Positions 1 through 7,913 of a DNA stretch of 64,000 nucleotides are shown here, piece by piece. The notes below the pieces were generated by a model. It was not told the DNA's origin. It worked only from the letters and a program-made list of their open reading frames with translations, and searched no databases. The stretch lies in the NCBI GenBank assembly GCA_963820965.1, contig CAWGCC010000005.1, positions 286,049 through 350,048 of the forward strand. The letters are read 5' to 3'. Each line of letters begins with the position of its first letter. Positions within the stretch are counted from its first letter, which is position 1. The position numbers and the translations under genes were made by a program. This DNA comes from DATEDA01 sp963820965 (GTDB lineage: Bacteria > Pseudomonadota > Gammaproteobacteria > Burkholderiales > SG8-39).

Positions 1-1838
1 GCTCGGACTGGGTGTGCTGCATCCACAGCTCGAGGGTGCCGACCTCGGTCACCAGCGGGTGCAGCGTGACGGGCACGACCTGACCGATCGCCCCGTCCAC
101 CGTCGGCAGGGTGAGCGTCAACCCGGAGAGCTCGTCCAGGGAGCGCGTCGCGTTGTCGACGATGGTCCCGACGCGATCACCGGCGCGTATTCCGGAGCTG
201 AAGAAGCGGAACTCCGCCGCCTCGCCCGTGACCAGGCCGAACTGACGGTTCAGCAGCTCGAGCTCGGTCCCTTCCTCGGTGCCCTGGGGCACGATGCAGA
301 TGCCTTTGACGGGCGGGACATAGCCCGGCACGGCAGGCATCGGGCTTTCCAGGCCGAGATAGTAGGAGCGGGAAGTTCCGGCGCGAATCCTGATGCCCGC
401 GCCCGAAGCCTGCACCGCGCCGTAGTATGCGGCGCCGCGGGAGACCGCGATGTCGAGGCCCGCGCTCTTCAGCTCCTTGAGCTCGGCATCCGGTTCGAGC
501 CAGGACTGAAGCAACTCGACGATCCGGCGACGAAAGATTTCCGCCTCGAACACGCCGCCGTTGAACAGTACGACGGTCGGCCTGAGGAGCGGCGCGCGTT
601 CCAGGTGCTCGGGATGAGCGATGAGGGCGGCGAGCTTTTCATCCGACTTGACGTTCTCCAGACTGCGCCGAAGGAAGCGCGCCAGGTGCTTGCTCACCGC
701 CGGTTCCGTCGCGTAGTCCAGGCCATATTCCTGCAGGCCCACTGACTTCCTTTGGGCCGGCAGTTCGCTCACGGCGGTGAGCGGGAAGTAGCCATCGACC
801 AGCAGGGAGACCACTTCCTCGCGGGACAAGGCGGTGGAACGGGTGTTGGCGAAAAGGCTGGAGCCGCGCGAGGGGACCGCAATCGGAACTTCCCCCACGC
901 TGTCGTCCGAGAGCAGCTTTTCCTTGGCGCTTCGGGCGCCATGCACGAGGGCCAGGAACTGCCACCGGTCGAGCTCGTGGCCATCGGCTTCGAGCTTGTT
1001 CTTGAGCGCGTAGGCCAAGGCGAGGTCCATGTTGTCCCCGCCCAGCAGAATGTGTTCCCCCACGGCGATCCGGTGCAGTTCCAGTTCCTTCGACAGGCCG
1101 CGGGGCGCCTCGGCGACGGCGATGAGGCTGAAATCGGCAGTGCCGCCGCCGACATCGCAGACCAGGACCAGATCGCCCGCGGCCACCTGATCGGTCCAGG
1201 GAACCGCGCGCTCGTCGGCTTGCGAGTGCGCGATCCAGGCATAGAAGGCGGCCTGGGGTTCCTCCAGCAGCGTGACGCTCGCGAACCCGGCGGCGAGCGC
1301 GGCTTCGTGAGTGAGCGTACGCGCGACTTCGTCGAACGACGCGGGGACGGTCAGCACCACATGACAGTCCTCCAGGTCGGGGAGCATCGCCTCGCTTGCC
1401 GAGGTGGTACTCGACCGCGTGGCGCATGTGCTCGAGATAGCGGCGCGCGGCTTCCAGCGGCGACACCTTTCCTTCCGCGAGCTCCGATTGCCAGGGCAGG
1501 ATGGGCGCGCGGCGATCCACGTGGGGATTGCAGAGCCAGGACTTGGCCGACGCGACCAGGCGGTCCGGCACCAGGGCGGCACGCTCGCGGGCGAAGGTGC
1601 CCACCACGGCGGTCATGCCATCTGCATCGCCCCAGGGCAAGGAGAAATCCCCCGCGGCGTATTCGTCGGTCGCGGGAATGTACAGGGCGGAGGGAAGCAG
1701 GGGCTTCTCGCCAATCACCGCGGGGGCGAGAACCTGGGTGATCTCGATGCCCCGCGCGACCCTTTCTTCCACTTCGCAGATGGAGATGCAGGAATTCGAT
1801 GTGCCGAGATCGATTCCTATGCTGAACTTTTTCGTCAT
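1..1838 (-). pseudogene. Hsp70-family (DnaK-like) chaperone, 3' end outside window, one frameshift
   Basis: The product is an Hsp70-type ATPase. The N-terminus carries the phosphate-1 loop IGIDLGTSNS (residues 7-16). Further on, in another frame, come VVLTVPASFDEVA and the phosphate-2 loop VCDVGGGTADFSLI. The frame changes near 1383: upstream it reads to YHLGKRGDAP, downstream it resumes at DLEDCHVV. One extra C in a CCCC run would explain this, so a sequencing error is as likely as a lesion. The gene runs off the left edge, so its C-terminal part is missing. The DUF2760 gene lies 69 bp upstream on the same strand, and this pairing is common for these non-canonical Hsp70s. The family is clear; the client and role are unknown. 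Confidence 0.85.
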
Positions 1839-1907
1839 CGGTTGCTGTATGCGGAAGCTCTCTTGGCGGGACCGGAACGGCTGTTGCCAGCGGCATTTGC
1901 CGATCGC

Positions 1908-2537
1908 CTAGCGGACTTCGACCTCCACCGGCGTGATGATGTTCTGGCCGGCCGGGTCCACGGGACGCGTGAATCGGGGCAGGGCGATCTTCGTCGTCTT
2001 CCATCCGCGATGCACGACCACGCCACCGTAGGGCGGCTCGCCATGCACTTTGCCGAGCAGACGGTACTGGTGCGGGTCTGCCGATTTTTCGATCGTGATC
2101 CGCTCGCCCTCCTTGCCTGAATGGGCCGGGGAAAGCGCGAGGCATTCCTTGATCACCGCCGCGCAACCCTGGTGGACGACACGCGAGGCGGCTGCCACCT
2201 GAGCGTCGTTGAAGGTGGTGATGTCCTCCATCAGGTAGTCGAGAAAGCGCCCTTTTTCCTGCAGCAGCGACAGCAGGATGAGAGCCTCGCCCGTTTGCGA
2301 TGGTTCCGCCCGCGCGGGCTTCGGCGGCTCGGGGCGCGGCGGCTCGGCCGCGGGCACAGCGCCATTCTTGCGGTCGCGGCGTCCGATGAGGCTTTGCACC
2401 GCGATGAAGGCGGCAAGGATCATCACCGCCACATCGCGGTATTGCCAGAAGTTTGCAGGCAGCGCGTCGCTCGCAATGGGCAAGAAGTGCAGGGCGCTGA
2501 GCAACAATGCCCCGAGGGCGGCAATCAGGATTCCCAT
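1908..2537 (-). CDS. DUF2760 domain-containing membrane protein
   Basis: A 209-residue protein with two hydrophobic segments near the N-terminus (about residues 2-18 and 30-46). A proline/alanine-rich linker (about 52-75) follows, then a soluble C-terminal domain ending in TPVEVEVR. The C-terminal half (EALILLSLLQEKGRFLDYL, then DDAQVAAA-like and RVVHQGC motifs) matches what I know of DUF2760 proteins. These are usually encoded directly before an Hsp70-like gene, as here. The ATG at 2537 is chosen because the first membrane segment begins right after it; a longer reading to 2678 adds only non-conserved residues. The biochemical function is unknown. A role as membrane anchor or co-factor for the Hsp70 is inference from neighbourhood. 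Confidence 0.75.
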   Translation of the reverse strand: MGILIAALGALLLSALHFLPIASDALPANFWQYRDVAVMILAAFIAVQSLIGRRDRKNGAVPAAEPPRPEPPKPARAEPSQTGEALILLSLLQEKGRFLDYLMEDITTFNDAQVAAASRVVHQGCAAVIKECLALSPAHSGKEGERITIEKSADPHQYRLLGKVHGEPPYGGVVVHRGWKTTKIALPRFTRPVDPAGQNIITPVEVEVR

Positions 2538-2578
2538 AAGGCGATATTCAGGACGGGAGCGGGCTACAAGCCAGGGAA

Positions 2579-2654
2579 AGACATCCGGAGATGTCTGGGG
2601 ATGCTTCGCTGGTCCGAAGCATGCAGGACGGATCGTACCATCGGCTGCCGATGG
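2579..2654. repeat. Three tandem perfect inverted repeats in the divergent intergenic region
   Basis: Three perfect hairpin-forming repeats lie within 76 bp. The first has AGACATC arms (2579-2585/2590-2596, loop CGGA). The second has ATGCTTCG arms (2601-2608/2615-2622, 6-nt loop). The third has CCATCGG arms (2638-2644/2648-2654, loop CTG). None is followed by a T-run. They sit just upstream of the DUF2760 start and upstream of the divergent operon at 2829. They could be operators or a structured leader for the leftward transcript. Confidence 0.55.
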
Positions 2655-2766
2655 GATGATGACTCGAGCGTCCGGCACCCGAGAGGCGATTCGGTGCGGT
2701 CGCTCACCTGTGCGGGATCTACGGTTGCGGCCCGCGAACGAAGGGTGGGCTCGGCCAGCGTCCCAG

Positions 2767-2786
2767 CCCGTTAATGCCCCGTTAAT
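2767..2786 (+). promoter_or_regulatory. PmrA/QseB-box-like direct repeat upstream of the 2829 operon
   Basis: CCCGTTAAT occurs twice, at 2767-2775 and 2778-2786, so the GTTAAT cores are 11 bp apart, one helical turn. Direct TTAA-containing hexamers spaced by 5 bp are the known recognition pattern of PmrA/QseB-type OmpR-family regulators. The repeat lies 42 bp before the first gene of an operon that encodes just such a regulator (7220-7897). Autoregulation is therefore likely, but this is inference. Confidence 0.6.
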
Positions 2787-2828
2787 CTGACCTTCATAGC
2801 ATCCTCCCGACGCAACTCAGGGACTCCG

Positions 2829-3464
2829 ATGGAAGTTGTTTCTTACGTTCGCGCCTCCTGCGCGCTCCACTCCCTGCCCCCGGCCGTCCTCGACCGGCGC
2901 GGGATGGCGCGCCTCGAGCCGGTTCATCGGACGCACCCGCAGCGGGCGTCGTTCGAGCACTTCATCGCAGCGCGGTTCTACCGCGCCTACGGCGCCCGGG
3001 TGGCGCACTTCTCACCCCATCTGCTCGGTGTCCGCGACTCGCTGGCGCAGTGGCAGGCGTCCTCCGGTTACACGCCCGCGCACGGGCGTCGGCTGTTCCT
3101 GGAGCAATACCTTGGCCAGCCCGTCGAGGATTCGCTGGCGCGGAGGTTCGGACGACCGGTCGCGCGCGATGGGATCGCCGAGGTGGGCAATCTCGCCGCC
3201 GTGTCGGCCGGGATGGCGCGGATCCTCATCCCGCTCCTCGCACGGCATCTACATCGGCTGGGGTACGAATGGGTGGTTTTCACTGCCACCCGTGGGTTGC
3301 GCAACTCGTTCCGGCGCCTGGGGCTGAACCCGCTCCGCCTCGCGCGTGCCGACCCGGCGCGACTGCCCGACGGCGGCAGGAGCTGGGGCAGCTACTATGA
3401 GCACGATCCTCTCGTAATGGCCGGCAAGATCGCCTGCGGGCTGCACGTCTCGTCGCGTGCATGA
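2829..3464 (+). CDS. Thermostable hemolysin family protein (GNAT/AHL-synthase-like fold predicted)
   Basis: A 211-residue protein. The family signature runs through its second half: LFLEQYL near residue 90, EVGNLAA near 118, then VFTATRGLRNSF, LGLNPLRLA and WGSYYEHDPLVMAG. The family name comes from a Vibrio hemolysin, but the domain belongs with acyltransferase-like folds, so an acyl-transfer role is plausible. There is no signal peptide. The ATG at 2829 has AGGGA five bases upstream; an internal ATG at 2904 would also keep the conserved part. It is the first gene of a seven-gene operon, and its stop overlaps the next start by four bases (ATGA). Its association with a ligase, an oxidase and an SDR suggests small-molecule synthesis rather than pore formation; that is inference. 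Confidence 0.8.
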   Translation: MEVVSYVRASCALHSLPPAVLDRRGMARLEPVHRTHPQRASFEHFIAARFYRAYGARVAHFSPHLLGVRDSLAQWQASSGYTPAHGRRLFLEQYLGQPVEDSLARRFGRPVARDGIAEVGNLAAVSAGMARILIPLLARHLHRLGYEWVVFTATRGLRNSFRRLGLNPLRLARADPARLPDGGRSWGSYYEHDPLVMAGKIACGLHVSSRA

Positions 3465-4969
3465 CCGGGCGACCGTACCCTAGCCGCGACCCGGCGTCCG
3501 ATGCCCAGCGCCCGGCGCTCTGCGGCACGCGCGAGACGCTCTCCGCGCCCGCGCTGGCCGAGCGCATCGAGCGCCTGGCCGTTGCGTTCCGCCATGCGGC
3601 ACCCCGTCCCCGGATGCTGGGCGTCCTCGCTGACAACGGGCCGGACTGGGTGGTCATCGATCTCGCCGCCGAGCGCATCGGCCTGCCGGTCGTTCCGCTT
3701 CCCGCTTTCTTCACGGTCGCGCAGTTGCAACACGCCGTCGGCGCGACCGGCATGGACGCGCTCTTCTGCGAGACGACGAACGCGGCCCGCGCGCTCGGCT
3801 TCCAGCACGCCGGCACGCCGGACGGTGTGAGCGTGCCGTGGTTCCGACGCGCCGGGGAGGCGGTCCCGGTGCCTGCGCAAACGTCGAAGATCACGTTCAC
3901 CTCAGGCACGACCGGGATGCCGAAGGGCGTTTGCCTCGGCACGGTACAACAGCGGACGGTCGCGCGCGCGCTCGTCGCGGCGACGAGCGGTCTCGGGATC
4001 GAACGGCACCTGTCGCTCCTGCCGTTGCCCGTGTTGCTCGAGAACGTCGCCGGCATCTACGCCGCGATGCTGGCTGGCGCCACATGCTGCGTTCCGCCGC
4101 TCGCCGAAGTCGGTGTGAGCGGCGCGACGGCGTTCGACCCCCACGCCTGTCTCGCCGCGATCGATCGGTGGCAGGCGCACAGCGTGATCCTCCTCCCGCA
4201 GATGATGATCGCGCTGACGGCCGCGCTCGAGGCGGGCGCGCCGCCGCCGTCGCAGCTCCGCTTCGCCGCAGTGGGCGGGGCCAAGGTCGCGCCCTCGCTC
4301 GTCGCGCGCGCGCGATCGGCGGGCCTCCCGGCGTACGAGGGGTACGGGCTCTCGGAATGCGCGTCAGTGGTCGCCTTGAACGTCCCCGGTGCGGACCGTC
4401 CGGGCAGCGTCGGCCGCGCGCTGGCGCACGCCGACCTGCGCGTCGACGACAATGGCGAGATCCTGGTCTCGCGTGCGGGCTTTCTCGGCTACCTCGGCGC
4501 CGAGCAGCAGTCCGGAAACACCGCGTGGCTGCGGACCGGCGATCTCGGACGGCTCGATGCCGCCGGCTTCCTCCACGTCGAGGGACGCCGCAAGCACCTG
4601 CTGATCACGTCGTTCGGCCGGAACGTCGCGCCCGAATGGCCGGAGGCGGAGCTCCTCGCCGGGTCGGCCATCGCGCAGGCGGCAGTGTTCGGCGAGGCGC
4701 GTCCGCGGCTCTGCGCGGTCATCGTGCCGCGGACGCCGGCCGTGCCCGACGCCGCGATCGAGGCCGAGGTCCGCGCCGCCAACCGCCGCCTGCCCGACTA
4801 CGCGCAGGTCCGCTTCTGGATTCGCGCCGATGTGCCATTCAGCGCCGAGGAGGGGCTCGCCACGGCGAACGGCCGCACCCGCCGCGATGCCGTCTGGTCG
4901 CGCTACGGCGCACGTCTGGACGCCAGCTACCAAACCCAACCCGGAGTCGAAGTCGATGTCGTTCTTTGA
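3461..4969 (+). CDS. AMP-dependent acyl/aryl ligase (ANL superfamily)
   Basis: A 502-residue adenylate-forming enzyme expected to activate a carboxylic acid with ATP. Visible motifs are the P-loop TFTSGTTGMPKG (about 145-156), YEGYGLSE (292-299) and the TGD hinge region RTGDLGRLD (358-366). The C-terminal lid follows. The usual A10 lysine context (GK before an arginine) reads TANGRTRR (468-475), so the lysine thought to complete adenylation is arginine here. Substrate specificity cannot be read from the sequence. The gene overlaps its neighbours on both sides (4 bp and 14 bp), so translation is probably coupled. The substrate may be passed to the diiron enzyme and SDR encoded next. Confidence 0.88.
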   Translation: MTGRPYPSRDPASDAQRPALCGTRETLSAPALAERIERLAVAFRHAAPRPRMLGVLADNGPDWVVIDLAAERIGLPVVPLPAFFTVAQLQHAVGATGMDALFCETTNAARALGFQHAGTPDGVSVPWFRRAGEAVPVPAQTSKITFTSGTTGMPKGVCLGTVQQRTVARALVAATSGLGIERHLSLLPLPVLLENVAGIYAAMLAGATCCVPPLAEVGVSGATAFDPHACLAAIDRWQAHSVILLPQMMIALTAALEAGAPPPSQLRFAAVGGAKVAPSLVARARSAGLPAYEGYGLSECASVVALNVPGADRPGSVGRALAHADLRVDDNGEILVSRAGFLGYLGAEQQSGNTAWLRTGDLGRLDAAGFLHVEGRRKHLLITSFGRNVAPEWPEAELLAGSAIAQAAVFGEARPRLCAVIVPRTPAVPDAAIEAEVRAANRRLPDYAQVRFWIRADVPFSAEEGLATANGRTRRDAVWSRYGARLDASYQTQPGVEVDVVL

Positions 4970-5636
4970 ACAGCTGCAGCAACGGACCTCCAGCGCGCGC
5001 GCCGAGCTGTTCGCGATCCCGGTGATCCGCGAGTGCATTGCGGGGCGGGTGACACGCGATCAGTACCTGGCGTTTCTCACCCAGGCCTATCACCACGTCA
5101 AGCACACGGTGCCGCTGCTGATGGCATGCGGCAGCCGCGTGCCGGAGGCGCAGGGTTGGCTGCGCACCGCGATCGTCGAGTACATCGCCGAGGAAGCCGG
5201 TCACGAGGAATGGATCCTCAACGACATCGCCGCGAGCGGCGGCGATCCCGGCGCGGTGCGCATGGGCGCGCCCGCGCCTGCGACCGAGCTGATGGTGGCC
5301 TATGTGCACGATTACATCGCGCGCCGCAACCCGGTAGGGTTCTTCGGGATGGTGCACGTGCTCGAGGGCACGAGCATCGCGCTCGCTACCATTGCCGCGC
5401 AGGCGATCCGGAGCGAGCTCGGCCTGCCGCCCGAGGCGTTCACGTACCTGACTTCCCACGGCGCGCTCGACCAGCAGCACGTCCGCTTCTTCGCCGGGCT
5501 GATGGACCGGCTCGAGGATCCGGCCGACCAGGCGGCGGTGACGCACGTCGCGACGATGGTGTTCCGGCTCTACGGCGACATCCTTCGCGCGCTGCCGCGC
5601 TTCGACGCGCCCGTGCGGACGTGGCGGGCGGCATGA
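4956..5636 (+). CDS. Iron-containing redox enzyme, TenA/heme-oxygenase-like diiron family
   Basis: A 226-residue all-helical protein. Candidate metal ligands lie in EYIAEEAGHEEW (75-86), VLEGTS (135-140) and HGALDQQH (168-175). This His/carboxylate pattern is that of heme-oxygenase-like diiron oxidases, the fold that includes the alkene-forming UndA. It was chosen over a thiaminase call because these acidic and histidine residues are retained on three helices. The start at 4956 lies inside the ligase gene (14 bp overlap), with CCGGAG upstream. The stop overlaps the SDR start (ATGA). An oxidative step on a ligase-activated or free fatty acid is a reasonable guess; the substrate is unknown. Confidence 0.8.
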   Translation: MSFFEQLQQRTSSARAELFAIPVIRECIAGRVTRDQYLAFLTQAYHHVKHTVPLLMACGSRVPEAQGWLRTAIVEYIAEEAGHEEWILNDIAASGGDPGAVRMGAPAPATELMVAYVHDYIARRNPVGFFGMVHVLEGTSIALATIAAQAIRSELGLPPEAFTYLTSHGALDQQHVRFFAGLMDRLEDPADQAAVTHVATMVFRLYGDILRALPRFDAPVRTWRAA

Positions 5637-6496
5637 ACGCGCCGCGCTACCGGGCGGTCCTGACCGGCGCCGGCGGCGGCATCGGGGCCGCGATCGCCGC
5701 GGCGCTCGCGCCGATGTGCGAGATCCTGCTGCTCGTCGGACGCGACGCCGCGCGGCTGTCCAAGATCCAGCGCGAGCTCGCACGCTCGGGCGCGCGAAGC
5801 CTGGCGGTCGCGGCCGATCTCACGACGGATTCCGGCCGCGAAGCAGCGGTGCGTGCGGCCGTGGAGACGCCCGGCGGCGTCGACCTTCTCATCAACAACG
5901 CGGGGACGAGCGAGTTCGCCTGGCTCGCCGACCAGAGCGACGAGGCGGTCGAGCGAATCCTGCAGATCAATGCCATCGCGCCGATGCAGCTCACGCGGCG
6001 GCTGCTGCCCCTGCTGCACGCGCAGCCGGCCGCGACCATCGTGAACGTCGGGTCGATCTTCGGCTACCTCGGCTATCCCGGCTGCGCCGCGTACAGCGCA
6101 AGCAAGTTCGCGCTCCGCGGCTTCACCGAAGCGCTCCGACGCGAGCTCGCGGACGGGCCGGTGAGGGTCGCGTACTTCGCGCCGCGAGCGACGCGCACCG
6201 CGCTGAACAGCGACGCGCTCTGCGCGCTCAACGCCGAGCTCGGTGTGGCGATGGACGCTCCCGGCACGGTCGCCGCGGAGCTCGTACGCCTGGTTCGCCG
6301 GCCGGCACGCGAGCGGCTGCTCGGGATGCCGGAGAAGCTCCTCGCGCGCCTGAACCAGCTCCTGCCCGGCCTGGTGGACGGTGCGCTCCGGCGGCAGCTG
6401 CCGCTCATCCGCCGCTACGCACGAGGCGGCGCACCGGACTCCGCGCCGCCGCTGGCGGCATCTTCAATCCGCACTTCAGGGGGAGGCACTTCATGA
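5633..6496 (+). CDS. Short-chain dehydrogenase/reductase
   Basis: A 287-residue classical SDR with cofactor loop TGAGGGIG (11-18), NNAG (88-91), catalytic Ser141 and the YSASK motif (Tyr154, Lys158). It should catalyse NAD(P)H-dependent oxidation or reduction of a hydroxyl/carbonyl group in the cytoplasm. The ATG at 5633 overlaps the stop of the diiron enzyme by four bases. The longer upstream reading in this frame is a shadow of that gene. The tail after residue 260 is low complexity and ends on the ribosome-binding site of the next gene. It probably acts on the product of the ligase/diiron pair. Confidence 0.9.
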   Translation: MNAPRYRAVLTGAGGGIGAAIAAALAPMCEILLLVGRDAARLSKIQRELARSGARSLAVAADLTTDSGREAAVRAAVETPGGVDLLINNAGTSEFAWLADQSDEAVERILQINAIAPMQLTRRLLPLLHAQPAATIVNVGSIFGYLGYPGCAAYSASKFALRGFTEALRRELADGPVRVAYFAPRATRTALNSDALCALNAELGVAMDAPGTVAAELVRLVRRPARERLLGMPEKLLARLNQLLPGLVDGALRRQLPLIRRYARGGAPDSAPPLAASSIRTSGGGTS

Positions 6497-7137
6497 AATC
6501 GACCGCAATCGCAGTGCTCGCGCTCGTCGCGCTCGCCGCATCGCCGCTCGCGCGCGCGGGGGTGGACGACGATGTCCGCCACCTGCAGCGCGAGTGGGAG
6601 GAAATCAAGTACCGCAAGCCGAAGGCGGAGCAGGAAAAGGCGTACGAAGCGCTCAGTCAGACTGCGGGCACCGTGCGCACGAAGTACGCCGAGCGCGCCG
6701 AACCGGAGATCTGGTACGGCATCATCGTGGCGAGCTACGCCGGCGCCAAGGGCGGACTCGGCGCGCTCGCGCTCGCGAAGGACGCGAAGCAGGCGCTCGA
6801 GCGCGCGCTGGCGCTCGACCCGAAGGCGCTCGCCGGCTCCGCCTACACGAGCCTCGGCTCGCTCTACTACCAGGTGCCCGGGTGGCCGATCGGGTTCGGC
6901 GACGACAGGAAGGCACGCGAGCTGCTGGAGACGGCGCTGGCCATAAACCCCGACGGGATCGATCCGAACTTCTTCTTCGGCGATCTCCTGTATCGAAAGG
7001 GCGACTACGTCGGCGCGCGCAAGGCACTCGAGCGGGCGCTCCAGGCGCCTTCCCGCCCCGACCGCCCGCTCGCCGACGAAGGCCGGCGCAAGGAGATCGA
7101 GGAGTTGCTGGTGAAGATCCGCGACAAGAGCAGCTGA
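6493..7137 (+). CDS. Periplasmic TPR-repeat protein
   Basis: A 214-residue protein with a clear signal peptide (about residues 1-22, ending SPLARAG). Helical TPR-like repeats follow: ALERALALDPKAL (about 98-110), LLETALAINPDGID and ALERALQAPSRP near the C-terminus. The layout resembles TatT-like TPR proteins of TRAP systems, although no TRAP transporter genes are present. The ATG at 6493 overlaps the SDR stop, and a strong GGGGGAGG lies just before it. As the only secreted member of the operon's first five genes, it may act as a scaffold or export factor. No enzymatic motif is visible. Confidence 0.8.
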   Translation: MKSTAIAVLALVALAASPLARAGVDDDVRHLQREWEEIKYRKPKAEQEKAYEALSQTAGTVRTKYAERAEPEIWYGIIVASYAGAKGGLGALALAKDAKQALERALALDPKALAGSAYTSLGSLYYQVPGWPIGFGDDRKARELLETALAINPDGIDPNFFFGDLLYRKGDYVGARKALERALQAPSRPDRPLADEGRRKEIEELLVKIRDKSS

Positions 7138-7219
7138 ACCGGCGCGAAGTTGAGCGTGCCGGGTACGCGGGAGTATTCTCGCGGATCGAGATTTCCGGCC
7201 CGCATTCAAGCCGTCCACC

Positions 7220-7897
7220 GTGCGCATCCTTCTGGTCGAGGACGACGAGCTCCTCGGGGCCGGCATTCGCGACGCGCTCGAGCGCGCGCTGTACGCGGTC
7301 GAATGGGTGGCTGACGGCCCGAAGGCGCTCGCCGCGCTGCAGGCCAGCACGTTCGAGCTCGTCATTCTCGACCTTGGCCTGCCCGGGCTCGACGGCATCG
7401 AGGTGTTGCGCCGCCTGCGCGCGGGCGGCGCCGCGACGCCCGTGCTGGTGCTGAGCGCGCGCGACACGGCGCCCGACCGGGTGCTCGGCCTTGATGCCGG
7501 CGCCGACGATTACCTGATCAAGCCGTTCGACGTCGACGAGCTGCTCGCGCGGGCGCGCGCGCAGCAGCGGCGGCTGCGCGGTGCGGCGGTCAACGTGATC
7601 GAGCACGGCCGCCTGCTGCTCGACCCGGCGGCCCTGGCGGTCACCTACGAGGGCCGGCCCGTCGTCCTCCAGCGACGCGAATTCATGCTGCTGCTGAGAC
7701 TGCTCCAGAGCGCCGGACAGGTGCTCAGCCGGGCGCAGCTCGAAGAGTCGGTCTACGGCTGGGACGGCAGCGTCGAGAGCAACACCGTCGACGTGCACAT
7801 CCACAAGCTGCGCAGGAAACTGTATCCGGAGGTGATCCGCACCGTTCGCGGCGTCGGCTACGTCGCCGACCCGCCGCCGCCCGCGCCGGCCGACTGA
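7220..7897 (+). CDS. OmpR-family response regulator, PmrA/QseB type
   Basis: A 225-residue regulator. The receiver domain has the acidic pair in VEDDE (6-10), phospho-acceptor Asp51 in LDLGLPG and the lysine of DYLIKPFD (about 100). The C-terminal winged helix includes SNTVDVHIHKLRRKL and VRTVRGVGYV-like sequence. It starts with GTG at 7220 without a strong Shine-Dalgarno, 82 bp after the TPR gene. The partner kinase follows after 16 bp. The PmrA-box-like direct repeat at 2767-2786 is a likely target. Confidence 0.92.
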   Translation: MRILLVEDDELLGAGIRDALERALYAVEWVADGPKALAALQASTFELVILDLGLPGLDGIEVLRRLRAGGAATPVLVLSARDTAPDRVLGLDAGADDYLIKPFDVDELLARARAQQRRLRGAAVNVIEHGRLLLDPAALAVTYEGRPVVLQRREFMLLLRLLQSAGQVLSRAQLEESVYGWDGSVESNTVDVHIHKLRRKLYPEVIRTVRGVGYVADPPPPAPAD

Positions 7898-7913
7898 GCG
7901 CAGGCGGTCACCG

